Below are positions 23,042 to 27,247 of a stretch of DNA of 27,247 nucleotides, in pieces. Made by a program: the position numbers and the translations under genes. A model generated the notes under the pieces. The model was given only the letters and a program-made list of their open reading frames with translations, did no database searches and was not told the origin of the DNA. The DNA lies in NCBI GenBank assembly GCA_026770585.1, contig MU646409.1, forward strand, positions 323,010 through 350,256, read 5' to 3'. Within the stretch, counting starts at the first letter, position 1; every line of letters begins with the position of its first letter. Source of the DNA: Baffinella frigidus (lineage: Eukaryota; Cryptophyceae; Cryptomonadales; Baffinellaceae).

Positions 23042-25208
23042 CAGAAGTTTCCGCAGCAATCGTTGTCCCGGTGGCAGACGCGTGCCCCGCCGAATATACG
23101 ACCCGTGAGGCGGGGGTGGCTGTACAACGAACATCGACGGTCAACGAACACCCATGTCTGTGCAACGAACATTAACTTGGATGGATGCAGGCACTGGACG
23201 TGGCGGAAATCCGGGAAATCGCGCGGTCTCCCCCAAAGTTCACGCCGCCGCCCGAACCCAAGAGGACCTCTTCTCCCGGGGTGACCACCCCCGCCCCTGT
23301 CCGGCATGAGCCCCGGCTAGCCCAACACAAGCTCCAAACTGTGCATTTTGAGCGTGTGCGGTATTTCCTGACAATCGCGCGCCAGCGGCATGATCCTCCT
23401 CCGCGCCCGGGGCACAGAGGGTCATCTATCTCTCTCCATCTCTCCATCCCCCTCGTCCTCGCTCTCGACCTCTCCCTCTCCCTCGCTCCCTCGCTCCCTC
23501 TCTCCCTCTTCCGCTATCTCTCCCTTTCTCTCCCTCTCCGCGCCCACCCCTCCTCTGCCGCCACCTCTATCTCTATCGCAGCGGCGACACCCCCCCTCTG
23601 AACCCTGATCACCACACCCCCCGGCCTTGACCACAGGGGGGCATGCTGGCCAAGATCCTGCTGAATGGTCAAACAATTGGACAAGGGTACCGCATCGAGG
23701 AGGCCATCGCCAAGGCCATGGCCGCCGCCGGCGAGGCGCCCGCGGCCGTGGAGGCGCCCGGGGCACTGGCGGTCGCGTCGCCGGCGGAGGGCGCCGTGCC
23801 TGTGGAGGGCGCGGCGCCGGAGGCGGCGGCGACTGAGGGGGCGGCGGGGGGGGCGACGGATACAGGAGTCGCTGTAGCCCCGGGTGCGGCAGAAGGTGCT
23901 GCGGAGGTTGCACCGACAGCACCGGCAGAGGCGGTGGGGGAGGCGGAGGTGGTTGCGGCGGCGGTGGCGGGGAAAGGGGGGGACCCGTCGCGAGGGTTGC
24001 CCATCCGCGGGGTCACGCTGCCGCCTCGACACGAGGCCGGGTGCGCCATCTTTCCCCGCCCAAGCGCTTGTTTTTTTCGGGGGGGGGGGGGGGGGGGGGG
24101 CTGCTCGGTGGGGAGGGGGTTGGTTGGGAGAGGCGATTGCCTTGTTCGGTTGGCGTGCCTCGCGGCGGGGTTGTGCGTGTATTGGCGCGCGTGAACCGCC
24201 CCGAGGTCCCGAGGCGGGCCTGTCTGAGGCTCCGTCCTTGGGTGGGCCTGACGCACGTGCGGCGGTTGCAGGTACCTGCACCACTTGGAGGAGTTCCTCG
24301 GCGGCAAGGATCATGCCCTCCTCGGCATGGCCCATCGAGCCCGCCTCGGAATCGGAGAGGTCCTCCCAAATCCTCAAGCCCCAAGTTTTGCACCTCAAGC
24401 TCTACCCGTCCAGCGTGGCGTCTGCGCATCCCCCATCCGTAACAGCATCGCCCGCCCACTTCGAGCAACATCACACCCACCATCCTTCGACATCTCACGC
24501 TGCGCGGGCGGGGCGCAGTTAAGGGTGTAGGGTTTGGGTTTCAGGGTTCAGGGAATTTGGGGCGTGTAATGTAAACCGCGCGACGTGTGACGCCGAATGC
24601 GACATCTGACGCGGCAAGTGGGACGCAGTTTGCCGAACCGCGGTGCGAAGTGGCGGCGGCCTACTACCGGGCAGCGGCTGACATTGCTCTCAAAGCCGTC
24701 GAGAACAGCGAGGCCTCTGCCGTCGAGTTTGTGCGCCTATCCGACGAGGTCCGACCCTTCACCCTAGACCCTAGACCCCAAAGGGTTGTCGGTTGTGGGT
24801 TCAGCCTTCAGCCTTCAGCCTTGAGGGTAGTGCGGTCCAGCTATCGGCATAGGTGGTCAAGGTGCGTGACTCTGCGGGGTGGCGTGACGTATTGGGGGTG
24901 GCGGGGTGCAGGTGGAGAAAGTGGAGGCGTTCACGGGGCAGAGAGGGGAGGACGATGCTCTCGTCAAGTATCAACAGAACCTTGCGGAAGCTGGCGATGC
25001 CCCCGCACAGGTCCATCCCTCCACTTCACTCAACTTTCCTCAACTTGTCATATACCCCCCTCCGGTCCCTCGCTCCCCCCGGATCAACTCACCTGCTTGC
25101 CAGATTCTCCTGAGCAACCAAGTCACGGTGCGCGCCCCACCCCCCTCGGTGGTTGCATTGTTCAAGTCGAAACCACCGCACGGTGTCATCACCTCTCTGG
25201 CAAGAGAG

Positions 25209-25244
<36 letters not shown>

Positions 25245-25428
25245 GTGACGCGTGAGTAATCAAGGCGCGGGATCCCCCAGGGGCGCGAAAGGCGTGCCTG
25301 AGGCAGAGAGAGAGAGCAAGAGAGAGAGAGAGAGAGCGACAAAGGGAGAGAGCGGGGGAGAGAGAGATCGAGAAAGAGCAAGAGAGAGCGAGAGAGAGAG
25401 AGAGCGAGTGAGAAAGAGAGCGAGCGAT

Positions 25429-25483
<55 letters not shown>

Positions 25484-27233
25484 AAGAAAGAAAGAGAGAG
25501 AGACAGCGCGCGAGAGATGGTTACCGACACTCGGACTCGGACAAACGCATGAAGGCTGGCCTCTGGTGGCAGGCGTGGCTGGGGCACAGATACTACTGGG
25601 GCGCCGGGGGGCTTCCTCGAGATCGCGCAAGAGCCCTGCAACTCCTCGGACGCGCCGCGGAGGCAGGTTGCGAGCCTCTCCCCGCCTCGACTCTCTACTC
25701 GCAAGCCTCAAGATGAGTGATCCAACAGTCAATTTGCCTTGAAGCGAGCGGGTGTGAGTAACGGCATGACCCGTGCAGGGAACGTGGAGGCGCAGTACAA
25801 CCTGGGGGTGATGCACGCATACGGACACGGCGTTGAACGCAACCGTGAGGAGGGAGTCCGCCTGTTCCGCGCGGCGGCTGACCAAGGCTATGTTGCTGCG
25901 CACAACGGTCCGCCCCCCCCAGGCCAAGAGCCACCGAGACGCCAACAACTTCACCATTTGAAACATCTCTACCTCAACTCATGCCCAGATTCTGGCCATG
26001 GACTTTTCAAAGAAATCGTACCCGCTCTCAAGCGGGTATGGTGTTGCACACATAGCCGGGGGTCCGCCCCCTCACCCGAAACAGGTCACGACGGACCATG
26101 ACAAAGAAAATAAGTTGGCGAGACTTGCTGGGCTGCGTCCCGAGGCGGGCCTAGCTGCCTGAGGGGCATAGACTTGCTGGGCTGCGTCCCGAGGCGGGCC
26201 TAGCTGCCTGAGGGGCTGCCGCAAGGGAAGAAACCCTAAACCAGAAAGGCGAAACCCGAAACCCGCGGACCAGGGCTGGCGCTGGCGCTGACTGACGGTG
26301 CCTCGGACAACAACTTCACCGAAGCATTCATCCACTTCAATCGGTCTGTCCCCCCCACCGCCCTATTTTGAAAAGTGGCCTTGTTGATTTTTGGCGCCAC
26401 ACGCTGCGCGCGGCCAAATCCGTACCCGCCCTGCGTCCTCAAGGGGTGGACGGGCCCGCCTCGGGACCTGACGGGCCCGCCTGATGAGAGCCCTGGCGAG
26501 TTCGTGTCTATTTTCAAGGGCGATCGTGTCGGGTGATATTTTCTCGCTTCTTCTAAAGAACGGCGCGGATCGCACAGGTCGGCGCAGTCAGGCAACGCAG
26601 ACGGGCTTTACAATGCGGCCCTCCTGCTCCGTGACGGCCGAGGTGTGCCTTCTCTCGGCTAGAACTTTCTTCTCCGTCTGCTTCTTCTCTATTACTCTCG
26701 ACACACGTCCTTGTCAGGCCATGAAGCCTTGAGTTCAGAGATCTAAAAGTCTACAATCCTGCCGTGATGGTGTGGCGGTCTTCAGTCTGCAATCCCGCAC
26801 CCTGCTGCTCCTTACGCGGCCGGTGCGGATCTTTTTGTGTGGTGGAAGAGAGCGGCGTCGAGTGATGCCGACCGCGGAACGCTCAATGGCAGAACATTGC
26901 GCCCGCAAATACCTGCGGTGTGGCAACGAACATTACTACACAGATGTATTACTATTACGTGCACGGACCAATTGTGTAGTATTTGTTTGGTGCCAGTTGC
27001 TAGAAACGGTTTTCAAGTTGAATACTCGACGGAATTACATCCCGCGAGTGGTTCGGTGGCTGCCAGATCTGACGACCCGGATCTCACGGCCTGGTTTCGG
27101 AGCACTGATTCTGTGACATGTGATACGCAACAAGCGGGGCGGGTCGCAACCCCTCATCCCTCATCGCTCAACACAGGGGTGGAGAAGGACGAGGTGGTGG
27201 CGCTCGCGTACCTCCGCCGCGCGGTCAGCCCCT
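9995..27233 (+). CDS. SEL1L: Signal peptide - coiled coil - MRH lectin - LamG - SEL1L/Hrd3 fusion protein, 3' partial
   Basis: A 33-exon model, at least about 1,400 residues. Exons: 9995-10174, 10482-10577, 10636-10674, 11026-11297, 11624-12056, 12456-12676, 13381-13468, 13761-13850, 14527-14580, 14834-14878, 15332-15420, 15756-16218, 16483-16551, 17054-17155, 17701-17796, 18191-18326, 18680-18723, 19196-19252, 20017-20145, 20795-20923, 21668-21730, 22221-22320, 22747-22811, 23191-23280, 23637-24040, 24272-24359, 24629-24748, 24912-25010, 25573-25666, 25779-25907, 26274-26343, 26578-26642, 27177-27233 (donor GCG|GTCAGC; continues outside). Every junction agrees in phase, including the non-zero ones (phase 2 at 11297, 12676, 15420, 24040, 26343; phase 1 at 18326, 22320, 25666, 25907, 26642). 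The product should enter the ER lumen and act in ERAD as substrate receptor and HRD1 partner. MRH lectins and SEL1L are separate, interacting proteins in animals and yeast. Least certain are the first three exons, the acceptor at 17054 and the donor at 23280. Confidence 0.75.
11026..15420 (+). CDS. Charged coiled-coil region on eight exons
   Basis: Exons 11026-11297, 11624-12056, 12456-12676, 13381-13468, 13761-13850, 14527-14580, 14834-14878 and 15332-15420. After a mixed segment ([20 protein letters not shown], then Gln/Ala-rich) the chain is Glu/Arg/Ala-rich: [120 protein letters not shown]. This is long coiled coil or single alpha-helix (residues about 195-535), split by a gap of small residues. 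Placement before an MRH domain recalls glucosidase II beta, where a Glu-rich coil precedes MRH; OS-9 has MRH near its N-terminus. Junctions of phase 2 (CACAG|GTTG to CACAG|CAAG, and TCCGG|GTCT to CGCAG|ATCG) restore sensible codons. Confidence 0.75.
14222..14515 (+). repeat. CT/CA compound microsatellite upstream of a 54 bp exon
   Basis: Blocks of TCTC, ACACAC, CGCT and ATAT run to within 12 bases of the acceptor of exon 14527-14580. Sense strand is pyrimidine-rich. Its open frames are repeat artefacts. Confidence 0.92.
14635..14692. repeat. (GA)n microsatellite
   Basis: Purine-only GA run shortly after exon 14527-14580. On its right is GCCGTGCTGGTCAGGTCTTCCTCCCAGTGAGA, a near copy of the exon end and donor at 14567-14600 (GCCGTGCTGACCAGGTCCTTCTCCCACTGAGA). 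Confidence 0.9.
15756..18326 (+). CDS. MRH lectin domain (OS-9/Yos9 or glucosidase-II-beta type)
   Basis: Exon 15756-16218 starts [16 protein letters not shown], passes an Ala/Gly/Thr-rich linker and ends in the MRH start [16 protein letters not shown], then GGNATQFRR. Exon 16483-16551 gives [13 protein letters not shown]; 17054-17155 gives [16 protein letters not shown]; 17701-17796 gives VYVVC, then [12 protein letters not shown]; 18191-18326 gives [12 protein letters not shown]. Six cysteines are present in MRH order. The mannose-contact set is also visible: Gln in ATQFR, Arg in GPRASE, Glu in VSEP, Tyr in CHY. MRH domains of this group read trimmed mannose glycans on misfolded glycoproteins. 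OS-9 has a double Trp (GWW); here it is GFW. The loop before GGSEC is short, as in glucosidase II beta. NAT is a potential glycosylation sequon. The acceptor at 17054 could instead be 17075 or 17081, all in phase. Confidence 0.82.
16219..16482 (+). repeat. CCCTAAA array filling an intron of the MRH domain
   Basis: The intron between exons 15756-16218 and 16483-16551 is nearly all CCCTAAA, CCCTCAA and CCCTGAA units, C-rich on the sense strand, ending CCCCCTAAATCAG|GTG. The repeat itself must supply the branch point and the pyrimidine-rich tract. Confidence 0.9.
16676..16737. repeat. (GA)n-(GATA)n microsatellite
   Basis: AGAGAGAGAGAGA, then GATA units, then GA again, in the intron between exons 16483-16551 and 17054-17155. 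Confidence 0.95.
17797..17821 (+). terminator. In-frame intronic stop with AATAAA: possible short MRH isoform end
   Basis: If the donor at 17796 is not used, the frame runs VPPAPL and stops at TAA 17815-17817 (a second TAA follows). AATAAA at 17816-17821 overlaps the stop, and the next 65 bases are unusually AT-rich. This could be an alternative 3' end, though a signal overlapping the stop leaves hardly any 3' UTR, and such a product would lack the sixth MRH cysteine. Confidence 0.35.
18043..18145. repeat. Tandem GAGTCACNGTGAGTCACTTC repeat
   Basis: About four units of TTGAGTCACAGTGAGTCACTTC with small changes lie in the intron ending at 18190. Each unit holds two GTGAGTCA/TTGAGTCA cores and includes GTGAGT, a strong donor-like hexamer. 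Confidence 0.85.
18680..23280 (+). CDS. LamG / concanavalin-like jelly-roll domain
   Basis: Exons 18680-18723 ([14 protein letters not shown]), 19196-19252 ([17 protein letters not shown]), 20017-20145 ([19 protein letters not shown] at the end), 20795-20923 ([27 protein letters not shown]), 21668-21730 ([18 protein letters not shown]), 22221-22320 ([24 protein letters not shown]), 22747-22811 ([20 protein letters not shown]) and 23191-23280 ([17 protein letters not shown]). The order FT-x-D-x-W-x-W-x-R, W-H-H-V-A-L-V, V-Y-x-N-G, I-G-G-S and R-x-x-x-A-L-x-x-x-E-I is that of LamG/pentraxin-type folds, which often bind glycans or proteins. Junctions 18326/18680 and 22320/22747 are phase 1 on both sides and the others phase 0. 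It sits between MRH and Sel1 repeats, where animal or yeast SEL1L/Hrd3 has no such fold that I know of. Confidence 0.77.
18757..19190 (+). repeat. CCCTAAA/CCCCTAA array in an intron of the LamG region
   Basis: CCCTAAA-type units change at about 18950 to a purer CCCCTAA array (about 19 near-identical units to 19085), then decay again. C-rich strand is the sense strand. It ends about 20 bp before the acceptor CGGTAG|GGG at 19195. Confidence 0.92.
20157..20316 (+). repeat. TTC/TTTTC polypyrimidine tract
   Basis: About 160 bp of almost pure pyrimidine (TTCTTC, TTTTC) in the intron after exon 20017-20145, ending ATTACTCTCGATACAG. An exon starting there would read VLAAS and stop at once (TAA 20335-20337), so I do not call one. 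The tail resembles 26685-26735. Confidence 0.85.
21303..21375 (+). repeat. CT-rich microsatellite
   Basis: CTCTTTCTATCTCTCGCTCTCTCGCGCTCTC repeats in the intron before exon 21668-21730. Confidence 0.9.
21978..22250 (+). repeat. Duplicated intron end plus broken exon start
   Basis: A block with CACGTGCGCTNGTNACTCAGCTGTCACGTGCGCTCCCT occurs at about 21979-22016 and 22151-22190. Before the second block, at 22116-22150, stands CAG|GTGTACTTCCACGG..., a near copy of the true exon start at 22221 (CAG|GTGTACTTCAACGG). The earlier copy has two extra G bases, so it is frame-shifted against the exon. Confidence 0.8.
22951..23040. repeat. (TA)n-(TG)n microsatellite
   Basis: Thirty-nine TA units followed by six TG units, in the intron between exons 22747-22811 and 23191-23280. 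Confidence 0.97.
23410..23560 (+). repeat. CT-rich pyrimidine tract before the SEL1L exons
   Basis: CTCTCCATCTCTCC/CCCTCGCT/TCTCCCTC repeats fill the intron upstream of acceptor CCACAG at 23636 and could serve as an extended polypyrimidine tract. Confidence 0.85.
23637..27233 (+). CDS. SEL1L: SEL1L/Hrd3-like Sel1 repeat region, 3' partial
   Basis: Exon 23637-24040 opens [20 protein letters not shown], then an Ala/Glu/Pro/Gly-rich low-complexity segment. Then Sel1 repeats follow: 24272-24359 ([16 protein letters not shown]); 24629-24748 ([20 protein letters not shown], ending EFVRLSDE); 24912-25010 ([26 protein letters not shown]); 25573-25666 ([20 protein letters not shown]); 25779-25907 ([36 protein letters not shown]); 26274-26343 ([12 protein letters not shown]); 26578-26642 ([20 protein letters not shown]); 27177-27233 ([15 protein letters not shown]). 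The Cys-x-x-A-x-x-YY-x-x-x-A-D segment followed by V-x-x-V/F-x-R-L-x-DE-V-E is specific to SEL1L/Hrd3 rather than generic Sel1 proteins. In the ER lumen SEL1L/Hrd3 stabilises HRD1 and presents ERAD substrates. NFT is a possible glycosylation sequon. The C-terminal repeats and any membrane anchor lie beyond the window. Confidence 0.88.
24079..24100. repeat. 22-base G homopolymer
   Basis: An unbroken G run follows T7-C about 38 bases after the donor at 24040. It could form a G-quadruplex in the pre-mRNA and is a likely sequencing trouble spot. Confidence 0.95.
24360..24628 (+). other. Intron with a short TTTAGGG-like segment in opposite orientation
   Basis: Contains GGGTGTAGGGTTTGGGTTTCAGGGTTCAGGG at about 24523-24553, the G-rich strand of the telomere-like repeat on the sense strand, the reverse of the three large arrays. 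No exon was seen. Confidence 0.6.
25209..25506. repeat. GA-rich microsatellites
   Basis: Two GA/GAA tracts (about 25209-25243 and 25303-25506) in the intron between exons 24912-25010 and 25573-25666. Sense strand is purine-rich, so not a polypyrimidine tract. Confidence 0.95.
26121..26216. repeat. Perfect 49 bp tandem duplication carrying GAGGCGGGCC
   Basis: Two 47-base identical copies (AGACTTGCTGGGCTGCGTCC...GCCTGAGGGGC) start at 26121 and 26170. Each contains TCCCGAGGCGGGCC, the motif also found at 1611-2215 and 24200-24215. The identity implies recent duplication. It lies in the intron before exon 26274-26343. Confidence 0.93.
26643..27176 (+). other. Intron, no exon recognised
   Basis: The intron between the last two visible Sel1 exons (534 bp). 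It includes a segment at 26685-26735 resembling 20304-20352 (TATTACTCTCGAYACA...AAGCCT.GAGTT.AG). No other structure was seen. Confidence 0.55.
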
Positions 27234-27247
27234 GCCTGCCCCCCTTG

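Noticed and set aside
23514-24398. Minus-strand open frame of 294 codons
   Set aside because: It lies opposite the GC-rich Ala/Glu exon 23637-24040 and the first Sel1 exon; the composition explains the lack of stops.
25040-25966. Minus-strand open frame of 308 codons rich in Ser-Leu
   Set aside because: Produced by the GA microsatellites, and opposite two well-supported Sel1 exons.

Overview
The window looks like nuclear DNA of a GC-rich, intron-dense eukaryote. No long open reading frame is convincing, and coding sense appears only as short exons (about 40-430 bp) bounded by GT...AG (usually CAG|) splice sites. The many simple-sequence tracts and the CCCTAAA-type (plant/algal telomere-like) arrays inside introns suggest a microalga or related protist. 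I cannot name the species, and donors are almost all GT, which argues against a core dinoflagellate. I found no rRNA, tRNA, CRISPR array, prokaryotic operon or identifiable transposase. All exon models below were read by eye from codon sense, protein-family motifs and splice-phase continuity; there is no transcript evidence.

Layout. (1) Positions 1-1212, plus strand: the last two exons of a RING-finger protein, preceded by at least 760 bp of degenerate CCCTAAA-like repeat whose last CCCTAG is the splice acceptor. (2) Positions 1213-2560: no gene recognised; holds a dispersed GAGGCGGGCC motif and a (CTAT)n microsatellite. (3) Positions about 2561-8833 (perhaps to 9205), minus strand: a split gene reading PDZ domain, then proline/glutamine-rich and coiled-coil segments, then a C2-like domain; its 3' end is not resolved. 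(4) About 9206-9994: divergent intergenic region with two related hairpin-forming GGAGACGG/CGTCTCC elements. (5) Position 9995 to the right edge, plus strand: one very large gene of at least 33 exons, running out of the window.

The gene in (5) is the highlight. Read through with consistent splice phases it encodes a signal peptide, a long charged coiled-coil region, a complete MRH (mannose-6-phosphate-receptor homology) lectin domain of OS-9/Yos9 or glucosidase-II-beta type with all six cysteines and the Gln/Arg/Glu/Tyr sugar-binding set, a LamG/concanavalin-like jelly roll, and then a SEL1L/Hrd3-like run of Sel1 repeats. In animals and yeast the MRH lectin (OS-9, XTP3-B, Yos9) and SEL1L/Hrd3 are separate ER-lumen proteins that bind each other in the HRD1 ubiquitin-ligase complex of ER-associated degradation (ERAD). 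Here both seem to be built into one polypeptide, with a second lectin-like fold between them: apparently a one-chain glycoprotein quality-control receptor.

Introns carry most of the sequence and are full of repeats: CCCTAAA arrays, CT/GA/CA/TA microsatellites, a 22-base G run, duplicated splice-site segments and at least one duplicated exon. Several sit directly at 3' splice sites.
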